Shown: in pieces, positions 25,796-34,855 of the stretch
How the letters are laid out: every line of letters starts with the position of its first letter
Position numbering within the stretch: position 1 is the first letter of the stretch
Assembly: GCA_963709655.1 (NCBI GenBank)
Contig: CAVPXF010000056.1
Span: 186,001-250,000 of the forward strand
DNA length: 64,000 nucleotides
Origin: Roseiarcus sp963709655
GTDB lineage: Bacteria > Pseudomonadota > Alphaproteobacteria > Rhizobiales > Beijerinckiaceae
Reading direction: 5' to 3'
Translations under genes and position numbers: made by a program
The notes under the pieces: generated by a model
The model's database searches: none
What the model saw: the letters and a program-made list of their open reading frames with translations, nothing else
Told to the model about the DNA's origin: nothing

Positions 25796-27064
25796 TCACG
25801 CCGCGGCGCGGAAAACGATCGACGCGTTGGTGCCGCCGAAGCCGAACGAATTCGACAGCGCCACCTGAATCGGGCGCTTGCGCGCCTCGTGCGGCGCGAG
25901 GTCGATCGCGGTCTCCACCGAGGGATTGTCCAGATTAAGGGTCGGCGGCGCGATCTGGTCGCGGATCGCCAGAATGCAGAAGATCGCCTCGACGGCGCCC
26001 GCCGCGCCGAGCAGATGGCCGACCGAGGACTTGGTCGACGACATCGTCGTCCGGCCGGCGGAATTGCCGAGCAGTCGCTCGACCGCGCGCAACTCGATCT
26101 CGTCGCCGAGGGGCGTCGAAGTCCCGTGCGCGTTGACGTAGTCGATCTCGGAGACGCTGACGCCCGCGCGCTTCAGCGCGGCGCTCATCGAGCGGAATCC
26201 GCCGTCCCCGTCAGGCGAAGGGGCGGTGATGTGATAGGCGTCGCCCGACAGCCCGTAGCCAATCAACTCGGCGTAGATGCGCGCGCCGCGCGCCTTGGCG
26301 TGCTCGTATTCCTCAAGCACGACGCAGCCGGCGCCCTCGCCCATCAGGAAACCGTCGCGATCGCGATCGTAGGGGCGAGAGGCCTGCTGCGGCCGGTCGT
26401 TGAATCCGGTCGAAAGCGCCTTGCAGGCGCAAAAGCCGGCGAGCGACAGCCGGTTGACCGCCGATTCGGCCCCGCCGGCCACCATCACGTTGGCGTCGCC
26501 AAGGGCGATCAACCGCCCGGCGTCGCCGATCGCGTGGGCGCCGGTCGAGCACGCGGTCACCACCGCGTGATTTGGACCCTTCAGCCTGTGGGCGATCGAC
26601 ACCTGTCCGCCGACCAGATTGATCAGCCGGCCGGGAATGAAGAACGGCGAGATGCGGCGCGGACCCTTTTCGTGAAGCGTGATCGAGGCGTCGTAGATGC
26701 CGCCGAGGCCGCCGATGCCGGAACCGATCAGCACGCCGGTCTCGATCTCCTCCTCGTAGGTCTCGGGCGCCCAGCCGGCGTCATTGAGCGCCTGGGTTGC
26801 GGCGCTCATCCCGTAGACGATGAAATCGTCGACCCGCCGCTGCTCCTTCGGGTCCATCCAGTCGCTGGGACGGAACGCATCGGGACGGTCGCCACGCGGC
26901 ACCTGCGCAGCGATCTGACACGGCAGATCCGACACGTCGAAATTCTCGACCTTGCCCGCGGCGGATTCGCCTGCCAGCAGCCTGCGCCAAGTCGCTTCGA
27001 CCCCGGAAGCCAGGGGGCTGACCATGCCAAGTCCGGTGACGACCACCCGCCTCATGCGTTCCAT
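25796..27064 (-). CDS. fabF: 3-oxoacyl-[acyl-carrier-protein] synthase II
   Basis: The elongating condensing enzyme of type II fatty acid synthesis, joining acyl groups to malonyl-ACP. About 420 residues with the N-terminal RRVVVTGLGMVSPLASG, the catalytic Cys in VTACSTGAHAIGDA, and the two catalytic His in NAHGTSTPLGD and SSTKSSVGHLLGAAG. Two ATG codons (27064, 27055) are close together; the second, giving MRRVVVTG, is usual in relatives and has a GGA before it. It follows acpP and precedes mltG. Confidence 0.97.
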   Translation of the reverse strand: MERMRRVVVTGLGMVSPLASGVEATWRRLLAGESAAGKVENFDVSDLPCQIAAQVPRGDRPDAFRPSDWMDPKEQRRVDDFIVYGMSAATQALNDAGWAPETYEEEIETGVLIGSGIGGLGGIYDASITLHEKGPRRISPFFIPGRLINLVGGQVSIAHRLKGPNHAVVTACSTGAHAIGDAGRLIALGDANVMVAGGAESAVNRLSLAGFCACKALSTGFNDRPQQASRPYDRDRDGFLMGEGAGCVVLEEYEHAKARGARIYAELIGYGLSGDAYHITAPSPDGDGGFRSMSAALKRAGVSVSEIDYVNAHGTSTPLGDEIELRAVERLLGNSAGRTTMSSTKSSVGHLLGAAGAVEAIFCILAIRDQIAPPTLNLDNPSVETAIDLAPHEARKRPIQVALSNSFGFGGTNASIVFRAAA

Positions 27065-27211
27065 CCTGTGTCCCGCTCGCTGTCGCTAAGTCGCCTAATA
27101 CCTCCGGACCGGAAGCCCAACACGACAAGGGCCGGACGGAACGCCAGCCCCAGGCCATGACGCGAAACCTGAGTCGGAACGCGGCGGCGCCTCCGTTCCG
27201 CCGGATTTCGC

Positions 27212-27454
27212 TTATTTGCTGGCCGACGCCTTCTCGAGGAACTTGATCGCATCGCCGACGGTTACGATGGTCTCGGCCTGGTCGTCCGGAATCTCGACGC
27301 CGAATTCCTCTTCGAAGGCCATGACCAGTTCGACCGTGTCGAGCGAATCAGCGCCAAGGTCGTCAATGAAATTGGCGCTCTCGACGACCTTGTCCGCGTC
27401 CACGCCGAGGTGCTCCACGACGATCTTCTTCACGCGCTCTGCGACATCGCTCAT
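27212..27454 (-). CDS. acpP: Acyl carrier protein
   Basis: Carries growing acyl chains on a phosphopantetheine arm attached to Ser37 in the LGADSLDTVELVMAFE motif. Eighty residues, very acidic, full length. ATG 27454 follows an AAGGGAAG ribosome site; a TTG two codons upstream is also possible. It lies between fabG and fabF as is usual, with a 272-bp gap before it that may hold its own promoter, which is common because ACP is needed in large amounts. Confidence 0.97.
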   Translation of the reverse strand: MSDVAERVKKIVVEHLGVDADKVVESANFIDDLGADSLDTVELVMAFEEEFGVEIPDDQAETIVTVGDAIKFLEKASASK

Positions 27455-27726
27455 CTTCAACTTCCCTTATGCGCCGGGCCCTCGCCCGCATAGTTCCTAT
27501 TTCGCCGATCGACCCCCGCATGGGATGTCGACCGTTCGACCCCCGCCCCGCTTCCTTGCGGGGGCGACCCGAGTTTCTCAGCGGTTACGGTGACGCCGAC
27601 GCTCGACAATCCTCCCCGGAGCGCATTCGACGCCCGGCGACGACCGGGGTCGATAGCACATCTTTTCCGTGAAGGCGAGAGGCGCCCCGACGCTGTGCGT
27701 AACTCCGCAGCGACACAGCAAGTCGC

Positions 27727-28464
27727 TCAAATCATTGCCATTCCACCGTTCACGTGAAGCGTTTGACCGGTCACGTAGGAGGCTTCCGCGCTGGCCAGAT
27801 AGACTGCCGCCGACCCAATGTCGGCGCCGGAGCCGAGCCGTCCCATTGGCACCTGTACGAGGATCGCTTCGCGTTGCTTGTCGGTAAGCGTCTCGGTCAT
27901 CGGGCTCGCAATGAACCCCGGCGCGATGCAATTTACGGTGACGCCACGCGAGGCGACCTCGCCCGCCAGCGACTTGGCCATTCCGATCATGCCGGATTTG
28001 GCGGCTGCGTAATTGGCTTGTCCCGGATTGCCTCTGACGCCGACAATCGAGGTAATATTGATGATCCGGCCATAGCGGCGCTTCATCATGCCTCTGACCG
28101 CGGCTCTCGACAGTCGGAAAGCTGCGGTCAGATCGATCGCCAGCACCGAGTCCCACTCGGCGTCCTTCATCCGCATGAAAAGGTTGTCGCGCGTGACGCC
28201 GGCGTTGTTGACCAGCACGTCGAGCGAACTCATCGCCGCCTCCGCGGCGGGGACCAGCGTTTCCACCGAAGCCGGATCGGCAAGGTCGCATGGACACACG
28301 TGGACCCGCTCAGAAAGCTCGGCAGCGAGCGCTTCGAGCGCGTCGCGCCGCGTGCCCGACAGCGTCACGGCCGCGCCCTGCGCATGCAGCGCCCGCGCAA
28401 TGGCGCTTCCAAGGCCGCCAGAGGCGCCGGTGACGAGCGCGGTCTTGCCTGTAAGATCGAACAA
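27727..28464 (-). CDS. fabG: 3-oxoacyl-[acyl-carrier-protein] reductase
   Basis: Reduces 3-oxoacyl-ACP with NADPH in the fatty acid elongation cycle. A 245-residue SDR with TGASGGLGSAIARAL, the NNAGVTRDNLFMRM stretch typical of FabG, the catalytic Ser in ITSIVGVRGNPGQ and the NYAAAKSGMIG Tyr-Lys pair. It begins 16 bp after fabD and precedes acpP. Confidence 0.96.
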   Translation of the reverse strand: MFDLTGKTALVTGASGGLGSAIARALHAQGAAVTLSGTRRDALEALAAELSERVHVCPCDLADPASVETLVPAAEAAMSSLDVLVNNAGVTRDNLFMRMKDAEWDSVLAIDLTAAFRLSRAAVRGMMKRRYGRIINITSIVGVRGNPGQANYAAAKSGMIGMAKSLAGEVASRGVTVNCIAPGFIASPMTETLTDKQREAILVQVPMGRLGSGADIGSAAVYLASAEASYVTGQTLHVNGGMAMI

Positions 28465-28480
28465 GATATCCGCCTCTCGG

Positions 28481-29450
28481 TCAGGATTTTGGATGGGTTG
28501 CGGCGGCGAAGGCGGCGATGTCGGCAGGCTGGCCCACGCTGATCGCCGTTGCGCCCCCGGCGATGCGCTTGATGAGGCTGGTCAGCACCTTCCCGCTCCC
28601 GACCTCGACGAAATACGTCACGCCCTCGGCACTCATATAGGCGATGCTCTCGCGCCAGCGCACGGTTCCCGTCACCTGCTCGACGAGCCCTGAACGAATC
28701 GCATCCGGGTCCACGACCGCAGAAGCCCGGACGTTGGCGACGAGCGGCGGTTTGGGCCGGCGGATCTCGGCGACCTTCAGCGCCGCCGCCATCGTCTCGG
28801 CTGCGGGCAGCATCAGTGCGCAGTGGAAGGGGGCGGATACGGGAAGCAGCACGGCGCGCTTTGCGCCAGCGAGCTTGGCGAGTTCCATCGCCCGCTCGAC
28901 CGCGGCCTTGGTTCCCGAAATGACGACCTGGCCGCCGCCGTTGTCGTTGGCGGCCTGGCAGATCGCGCCGGACAGGTAGAGGTCGCTCGCCGCCTGGGTC
29001 GCGATGGTCGCCGCAGCGCTGAAATCGAGCCCTAGCAGCGCCGCCATCACGCCCTCGCCGACCGGGACCGCCTTCTGCATCGCCTCGCCGCGCAGGCGCA
29101 ACAGGCGCGCGGCGTCCTCGAGCATGAGCGATCCGGCTGCGCAGAGCGCTGAATATTCGCCCAGCGAGTGGCCGGCCACGAAGGCTGCGTCCCGCGCCGG
29201 GTTGAAACCGGCCTCGGTTTCGAGCGCTCGGAGCGTCGCGATGCTTGCGGTCATCAGCGCCGGCTGCGCGTTCGAGGTCAGCGTCAGCTCGGCCTCCGGT
29301 CCCTCGAACATCAGCTTCGACAGGTTCTGCGACAGCGCCGCGTCGAACTCGGTCGAACACTTCGCGCGCTGCTGGGAACGCTTCGGCGAGAGCCTTGCCC
29401 ATTCCGACCGCCTGCGAACCTTGACCTGGAAACACCAAGGCCGTCGTCAT
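28481..29450 (-). pseudogene. fabD: Malonyl-CoA:ACP transacylase, reading frame interrupted (probable sequence error)
   Basis: Transfers malonyl groups from CoA to ACP. The first frame from ATG 29450 holds the N-terminal MTTALVFPGQGSQAVGMG and continues to VFD. The rest, from FEGPEAELTLTSNAQPALM through the catalytic GHSLGEYSALCAAG and the C-terminal SVGQPADI, lies in another frame. Dropping one base of the GG pair at 29351-29352 (CC on the coding strand) restores VFDEFDAALSQNLSKLMFEG, exactly as in relatives. Since fabD is normally essential and single-copy, the break is most likely a sequence error. First gene of the fabD-fabG-acpP-fabF operon. Confidence 0.93.
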
Positions 29451-29631
29451 GAAAAGCCCCCATCGTGCCGCCGGCGCAAAGACACAGGTTCGCTGGTCGT
29501 GTCAAGAGAACGTCATGTCGCGGACGAGAGCGGCTGCGCGGCGCCGCCGCTCTGGCGCGGCGCGCGAATGATGGTAGGGAGAGCTGACGGAGACGGCGCT
29601 CGAGGCCTCTCGCTCCACGATGGAGATTCCC

Positions 29632-30048
29632 ATGACGGCGGCGCCCGGCAAATCCTGCGGACCTTGCACGATGTGCTGCTCCGCGTTGGAGATTGCGGAG
29701 CTGAAGAAACCCGCCGGACGGCTATGCGGCGACTGCCGTCTCGGGGGCGGTTGCTCAATCTACTCCGACCGGCCGCAGGTCTGCCGCGACTACGAGTGCG
29801 AATGGCTGACGCGACGCGATCTTCCCCGTCCTCTCAGGCCCGATCTCGTCGGCGCGATCCTGATGGAAGATGCCGACAGTGAGGAATATTGGGCGGTGTG
29901 CGAGCCCGCAAAACCGATGGCGTGGCGGCGGCCGGCCGTTTTCGCCCATTTGGTCGAAATGGCGAAGTCTGGCCGAACGGTCGTGGCGAAGGCCGGGCTC
30001 CTGTCATGGCGAATTTTCGCTTCGGGCGAATGGGGCCCAGGCGTTTGA
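29632..30048 (+). CDS. Cysteine-cluster (YkgJ-like) protein
   Basis: A 138-residue soluble protein with a cysteine-rich N-terminal half: CGPCTMCC, then CGDC, GGGCSIYSDRPQVCRDYEC. This matches the YkgJ/UPF0153 kind of putative zinc- or iron-chelating domain, of unknown function. ATG 29632 is preferred over 29620 because a GGAG motif sits properly before it. Divergent from fabD and upstream of glnB; no functional link is evident. Confidence 0.8.
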   Translation: MTAAPGKSCGPCTMCCSALEIAELKKPAGRLCGDCRLGGGCSIYSDRPQVCRDYECEWLTRRDLPRPLRPDLVGAILMEDADSEEYWAVCEPAKPMAWRRPAVFAHLVEMAKSGRTVVAKAGLLSWRIFASGEWGPGV

Positions 30049-30221
30049 TTGCCGAAACAATGGGCAGGTCGCACAAATGGCGGGCGTTCGAAGATCGCGC
30101 CCTTCAAGCTTCTTGTCCGTCGCGCGGCCCATGGCGCCTTCGTACGGCCGATGTTATGACCCTGCCCCCGTCGCCAGAGCGCCAGAGGCCCTCGCGCACG
30201 GAGCAAGGGAGTTTCGCCGCC

Positions 30222-30560
30222 ATGAAAAAGATCGAGGCGATCATCAAGCCGTTCAAGCTCGACGAGGTGAAGGAGGCGCTGCAGGAGGCGGGAATCCAAG
30301 GGATCACTGTCCTCGAGGCCAAGGGTTTCGGCCGGCAGAAGGGTCACACCGAGCTTTATCGCGGCGCCGAATATGTCGTGGACTTCCTGCCGAAGGTGAA
30401 GGTCGAGGTTGTGGTGGCCGAAGAGAACCTTCAGGCGGCGATCGACGCAATTCGCAACGCCGCACAGACCGGCCGCATCGGCGATGGCAAGATATTTGTA
30501 TCGCAGATCGAGGAAGCCATTCGAATCCGCACTGGGGAAACCGGCTCGGACGCGATTTGA
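30222..30560 (+). CDS. glnB: Nitrogen regulatory protein P-II
   Basis: Small trimeric signal protein that reads 2-oxoglutarate and ATP/ADP and controls glutamine synthetase adenylylation and NtrB. 112 residues, full length, with MKKIEAIIKPFKLDEVKEAL and the uridylylated Tyr51 in the T-loop (GHTELYRGAEY), followed by the VDFLPKVKVEVVV core and GDGKIFV. It sits 88 bp before glnA on the same strand, which favours glnB over glnK. Confidence 0.96.
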   Translation: MKKIEAIIKPFKLDEVKEALQEAGIQGITVLEAKGFGRQKGHTELYRGAEYVVDFLPKVKVEVVVAEENLQAAIDAIRNAAQTGRIGDGKIFVSQIEEAIRIRTGETGSDAI

Positions 30561-30648
30561 TGGACTTTCGATCCGTTTTTTAGGGCTACCCGCCGCGGGC
30601 GCGGCGGGAGGGAAGAGCAGAACTCCTATCGTTGAGGAAAGGCAAACC

Positions 30649-32058
30649 ATGAAGACCGCCAAGGATGTCCTTAAGGCGATCAAGGACAATGACGTCAAAT
30701 ATGTCGACTTGCGTTTCACCGATCCGCGCGGCAAGTGGCAGCACGTGACCTTCGATCAGACGTTGGTCGACGAGGACGCGTTCGCCGACGGCCTGATGTT
30801 CGACGGCTCGTCGATTGCCGGCTGGAGGGCGATCAACGAGTTCGACATGACCCTGATGCCCGATCCGACCTCTTATTGCGTCGATCCGTTCTTCGCCGCC
30901 ACGACCGCTGTGCTCAACTGCGACATTCTCGATCCGGCCAGCGGCCAGCCCTACAACCGCGATCCGCGCGGCATCGCCAAGAAGGCGGAGGCCTATCTGA
31001 AGTCGACCGGCATCGGCGATACAGCCTTCTTCGGTCCGGAAGCCGAGTTCTTTGTCTTCGACGATGTCCGCTTCGCCGCCGATCCGTACAATACGGGATT
31101 CCAGATCGACTCCACCGAGCTGCCGATCAACTCGGACACCCCTTACGAGGGAGGCAACCTCGGCCACCGCGTGCGCACCAAGGGCGGCTACTTCCCGGTT
31201 CCGCCGCAGGATTCGGCGCAAGACATGCGCGGCGAGATGCTGGCCGCGATGGCGCAGATGGGCGCGGTCGTCGAGAAACACCACCACGAAGTCGCCTCCG
31301 CGCAGCATGAGCTCGGCCTCAAGTTCGGTCCGCTGACGCTGATGGGCGACCACATGCAGATCTACAAGTACTGTATCCACATGGTTGCCCAGAGCTATGG
31401 CAAGACTGCGACCTTCATGCCGAAGCCCATCTTCGGCGATAACGGTTCGGGCATGCACGTCCATCAGTCGATCTGGAAGGGCGGCAAGCCGGTGATGGCG
31501 GGCAACCTTTACGCCGACCTCAGCCAGGAATGCTTGTACTACATCGGCGGCATCATCAAGCACGCCAAGGCGCTCAATGGCTTCACCAACCCGTCGACCA
31601 ACAGTTACAAGCGCCTGGTCCCCGGCTTCGAGGCGCCGGTGCTGCTCGCCTATTCGGCGCGCAACCGCTCGGCCTCATGCCGCATTCCGTGGACGTCGAA
31701 CCCGAAGGCCAAGCGCGTCGAGGTTCGCTTCCCCGACCCGACCGCCAATCCGTACCTCGCCTTCGCGGCGATGCTGATGGCCGGCCTCGACGGCATCAAG
31801 AACAAGGTCGACCCGGGCGCGGCGATGGACAAGGACCTCTACGACCTGCCACCGAAGGAGCTCAAGAAGATCCCGACCGTCTGCGGCAGCTTGCGCGAGG
31901 CGCTCGCCAGCCTCGACAAGGACCGCGCGTTCCTCAAGGCCGGCGACGTGTTCAACGACGACTTCATCGACAGCTACATCGAGCTGAAGATGGCCGACGT
32001 CTATCGTTTCGAGATGGCGCCGCACCCCGTCGAGTTCGACATGTACTACTCCTACTGA
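30649..32058 (+). CDS. glnA: Glutamine synthetase type I
   Basis: Makes glutamine from glutamate, ammonia and ATP. 469 residues, the usual length for a GSI-beta enzyme. Metal- and substrate-binding blocks include FDGSSIAGWRAINEFDM, the GPEAEFFVFDDVRF block, the NGSGMHVHQSIWK histidine loop and NRSASCRIP. The adenylylation site Tyr398 lies in KDLYDLPPKE, so activity is probably controlled by GlnE. ATG 30649 follows a GAGGAAAGG ribosome site. It ends at a clear intrinsic terminator. Confidence 0.98.
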   Translation: MKTAKDVLKAIKDNDVKYVDLRFTDPRGKWQHVTFDQTLVDEDAFADGLMFDGSSIAGWRAINEFDMTLMPDPTSYCVDPFFAATTAVLNCDILDPASGQPYNRDPRGIAKKAEAYLKSTGIGDTAFFGPEAEFFVFDDVRFAADPYNTGFQIDSTELPINSDTPYEGGNLGHRVRTKGGYFPVPPQDSAQDMRGEMLAAMAQMGAVVEKHHHEVASAQHELGLKFGPLTLMGDHMQIYKYCIHMVAQSYGKTATFMPKPIFGDNGSGMHVHQSIWKGGKPVMAGNLYADLSQECLYYIGGIIKHAKALNGFTNPSTNSYKRLVPGFEAPVLLAYSARNRSASCRIPWTSNPKAKRVEVRFPDPTANPYLAFAAMLMAGLDGIKNKVDPGAAMDKDLYDLPPKELKKIPTVCGSLREALASLDKDRAFLKAGDVFNDDFIDSYIELKMADVYRFEMAPHPVEFDMYYSY

Positions 32059-32080
32059 CGGGCTTCCGTCGGACAGAGGA

Positions 32081-32113
32081 AAGGGCGGCTCTCGGGCCGC
32101 CCTTTTTGCTTTT
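32081..32113 (+). terminator. Intrinsic terminator of glnBA
   Basis: Nine-base-pair stem (AAGGGCGGC / GCCGCCCTT), six-base loop and a T-rich tail, 23 bp after the glnA stop. Confidence 0.92.
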
Positions 32114-32149
32114 GCGGGTGGCGGACTTGCGCTCTAAGTGTCTGTCCGA

Positions 32150-32842
32150 TGAGACGTTGAATCATGTGAGTCGTTTGTGATTTCAAGGGGGCTGCCAGAT
32201 TTTGGGGGAGCCGCGGATGTGGACGACGGAGAATCGCGGGCGTTATGAGCGCAATCGTTTTCGCTATCCAAGCGATCTGACCGACGAGGAATGGAAACTC
32301 GTCGAGCCGTTGGTTCCGCCGGCCAAGCGCGGTGGCGACAAGCGCACTGTCGATATTCGCGAGGTCATGAACGGGCTCATGTACGTTCTGTCCACGGGCT
32401 GTCAGTGGCGCGCGATCCCGAAGGACTTGCCGCCGCGCTCGACGGTGCATGGCTATTTCGATCTCTGGAATTGGGACGGCACACTCGATCGGATCCGTCA
32501 CGAACTCTACATGAAGTGCCGCGAGGCGATTGGACGTGAAGCAAGTCCCACAGCCGCCGTGATCAACTCCCAGAGCGTCAAAAGCACCGAAAAAGGGGGG
32601 CCGACGATCCGCCGGGGTACGACGCTGGCAAGAAGATCAAGGGCAAGAAGCGTCACATTGTCGTCGATACGCAAGGCCTGCTGATCCACGCCATCGTGCA
32701 GGCGGCCGACATCCAGGATCGCGACGGTGGCGAACTTGTCATGGCGACGATGTTCGGCATGTTTCCTTTCCTACTGAAGCTCTACGCCGAGGGCGGATAT
32801 CAAGGCCCGCGGTTTCGCGCCGCCCTCAAGAAAATCATCGCG
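32150..32842 (+). mobile_element. IS5-family insertion sequence, right part deleted
   Basis: Transposase similarity starts just after 32200 and stops sharply near 32842, inside the DDE domain, with no right terminal repeat. The left edge is probably near 32140-32160, in the stretch TGTCTGTCCGATGAGACG, but I cannot fix it. The right breakpoint (about 32838-32845) falls inside a small secreted-protein gene on the other strand. Confidence 0.8.
32217..32842 (+). pseudogene. IS5-family transposase, two frames, C-terminus lost
   Basis: The first frame reads MWTTENRGRYERNRFRYPSD, LTDEEWKLVEPL, GCQWRAIPKDLPPRSTVHGYF and ends SVKSTEKGG, containing the first catalytic Asp region. The second frame, one base back, continues ADDPPGYDAGKKIKGKKRH, VDTQGLLIHAIVQAADIQDRDG and LLKLYAEGGYQGPRF. 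The switch occurs at AAAAAGGGGGG (32591 onward), a plausible slippery site for the -1 frameshifting used by some IS5 subgroups. The third catalytic Glu region is missing, so the element cannot move by itself. Confidence 0.85.
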
Positions 32843-33012
32843 CCGGGCCGGGGAACGGTCTCGCCGGTCGCGGTGATAAGGCCCGAATTCAAAAGCTGCC
32901 CTGGCGCTGGCCCGGGTTGGGAATTCGGGTAACCGCCGCTACTCTGGTCGGCGGCCGCCACGCCGGCGGTCGATGCTACGAGGATCGCGAGTGCGAGCGA
33001 CAATCTTCGCAT
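32839..33012 (-). pseudogene. Small secreted protein gene truncated by the IS element
   Basis: On the minus strand from ATG 33012 a typical signal peptide appears (MRRLSLALAILVASTAGVAA) followed by a short polar segment ending LNSGLITATGETVPRPGA. The next codons are antisense IS5 sequence (MIFLRAARN). So the 3' part was lost when the IS arrived or when its right end was deleted. I do not know the function; it resembles small exported proteins of unknown role in Rhizobiales. Confidence 0.65.
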
Positions 33013-33306
33013 GGGGAAGCTCGTGCTCAAGAGCGGCGCCTGCGCGTCAACGGTCCATGCGCGAGAGGCGCCGACATTCGTTCGAATCAACCGCCCACCT
33101 CGCATCGCGTTCCAGGGCTGCATCGTGTCCGGCGCTCGGCGGATGCGACGGCTCGAGCGACGTCCGTCCGCCGCCGGCCAAGGCGTGCGGGACAGCCCTA
33201 GCAGGACGCTTTCGCCAACCTTCTTGATCGACCGACTGGACTTTTATTCAGAACCGTCGTTTCTGCCGCGAGTCTGGCCTTACCGGCCGGACTCGAGGAC
33301 GGGACC

Positions 33307-33756
33307 GTGCTGACGAACAAGGGCAAATACGGCCTCAAGGCCATGGTTCATCTCGCAGGAGTCGAGCCGGGCGCGCTCGCCCAGGTCGCCGACATCGCCG
33401 AGCGCAACGCGATCTCGAAGAAGTTCCTCGACCACATATTGACCGAGTTGCGGCACGCGGGACTTGTCTATTCCAAAAAGGGCAAGGGCGGCGGCTACGC
33501 GCTCGCCAAGCCGCCGCACGCGATCCGCGTCGGCGCCATCGTGCGCGTTCTCGACGGACCGCTCGCGCCCATTCCCTGCGCCTCCGTCACCGCCTTCCGC
33601 GCTTGCGAGGATTGCGCCGACCTCAACACCTGCGTGGTCCGGCGGATCATGGTCGAGGCGCGCAACGCCGTCGCCGCAGTCCTCGACCACCGCACGCTGG
33701 CCGAACTGCGGGCGCTGACGGACGCGCCCGAAGCGGCGGACATGTATCATATCTGA
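33307..33756 (+). CDS. Rrf2-family transcriptional regulator
   Basis: A 149-residue regulator with an N-terminal winged helix (LTNKGKYGLKAMVHLA, ERNAISKKFLDHILTEL, KGKGGGYALAKPP). Four cysteines in the linker region (Cys91, 100, 103, 109; pattern CASVTAFRACEDCADLNTC) could bind an iron-sulphur cluster as in IscR, NsrR or RirA. The start is GTG 33307. It stands alone here with no iron-sulphur assembly genes nearby; target genes are unknown. Confidence 0.9.
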   Translation: MLTNKGKYGLKAMVHLAGVEPGALAQVADIAERNAISKKFLDHILTELRHAGLVYSKKGKGGGYALAKPPHAIRVGAIVRVLDGPLAPIPCASVTAFRACEDCADLNTCVVRRIMVEARNAVAAVLDHRTLAELRALTDAPEAADMYHI

Positions 33757-33792
33757 GGGGGAACACCTCTTGGACGCGGCTTGCCCGGCCGC

Positions 33793-34761
33793 TTAGCGAG
33801 GCATCCATACCCTGCCGCCCGCCCCGTCGAGGATCGTCGTTCGCCAGCGGCCGAGCCACGAGGCGCCGATCTGCGCGAATGGCTTCGAAAAGGCGGCGAT
33901 CCCGCCGCAGGCGACGTCGTCCTTGATCTCGAGAAGCGGCGCCGGATAGGCTTTTGCCGGCGTTCCGTCGGCCCGCGCCACTTCGAGCCCTGCCGAGTCG
34001 ATCCGCCATCGTGGATAGGGGCGGAGGCCGGCGCAGCCGAGCGTGCTCCCGGCCGGGACCGGATGCATCGCGACGCCGTTCTGGCGAAGCTCGGCCATTA
34101 GGGCCGCATTGCCCTGGACGATCCCGGGATCGCGGGCGTCGTCGAAACCGGTGTCGAGTTGCGCCGGGACGGCGACCGATCCAATCGCGAGGCCGACCTC
34201 GGGAACGCCGGTCGAACCCGGCAAGCGCTCGCTCGCCACTGCGCCGTAATAGCCAGGCCTGTCGATCTCGACGAATCCGGCCGCCGTCAGCGGCGCAGGA
34301 TCGAGATTCCCCGCATGGACCGTCATCCCCGGCGCCGGATCGGCATAGGAGAAGGTGACGGCGAGGCCGGCGAGGATGTCGGTTCCGATCCGCCCGCGCT
34401 GTCCGCCCGCCGGCGCCGCGAACGAACCCAGGTCCTCGGCCCGGAAAACGCTCTTGCGCGAGTCGCAGAAGGGAGGGCTGAGTTCGACCGCCGCACCCGC
34501 GGCGAGGCCGTAGGCGTGCGCGTCGACCGCGCTCAAGCTCGCCCCGGAATCGATCAGAAACCAGCCGCTGTTGCCGCCGACCGTGAGCGATGCGATTGGC
34601 GTTCCGCCGACGGACGTGTTCAGCGGGATGCGGGCATCCGGGCAGGAGCGCGCCGCGGCGTCGGGCCCGGCGGAAAGCGCAGCCGATCCGAGAAGGCAGG
34701 CGGCGAAGCCGACGACGGCCAGGCGCCCGGCGGTCTCGGTTCCCGCGGCGATGCGCCCCAT
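33793..34761 (-). CDS. Exported retropepsin-like aspartic protease
   Basis: A 322-residue protein with a membrane-spanning or signal segment at the N-terminus (AVVGFAACLLGSAALSAG). Two aspartic-protease-type motifs are visible, FLIDSGASLSAVDA and QLDTGFDD, as in pepsin-like two-lobed single-chain enzymes; the second has Phe-Asp-Asp after Gly, an unusual form. Likely periplasmic. Convergent with the Rrf2 gene. The substrate is unknown. Confidence 0.75.
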   Translation of the reverse strand: MGRIAAGTETAGRLAVVGFAACLLGSAALSAGPDAAARSCPDARIPLNTSVGGTPIASLTVGGNSGWFLIDSGASLSAVDAHAYGLAAGAAVELSPPFCDSRKSVFRAEDLGSFAAPAGGQRGRIGTDILAGLAVTFSYADPAPGMTVHAGNLDPAPLTAAGFVEIDRPGYYGAVASERLPGSTGVPEVGLAIGSVAVPAQLDTGFDDARDPGIVQGNAALMAELRQNGVAMHPVPAGSTLGCAGLRPYPRWRIDSAGLEVARADGTPAKAYPAPLLEIKDDVACGGIAAFSKPFAQIGASWLGRWRTTILDGAGGRVWMPR

Positions 34762-34855
34762 GAGACCAACTCGTCATCAACGATCGGGACCGTATCGCGC
34801 GCCCACATGAACCGACCTTTAGCGCCGCAGGAGCGGTTTCGACAGAACGCCCGCG

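Noticed and set aside
29345..29360. Programmed +1 frameshift in fabD
   Set aside because: No slippery or stop-codon context as in known +1 sites, and the same one-base fault recurs in several unrelated genes, so error is simpler.
30049..30221. Sigma-54 promoter before glnB
   Set aside because: I looked for the TGGCAC-N5-TTGC pattern and found only a partial -24-like element without a matching -12.
33013..33306. Continuation of the IS5 element or a right terminal repeat
   Set aside because: No transposase similarity and no copy of the left-end sequence was seen there.
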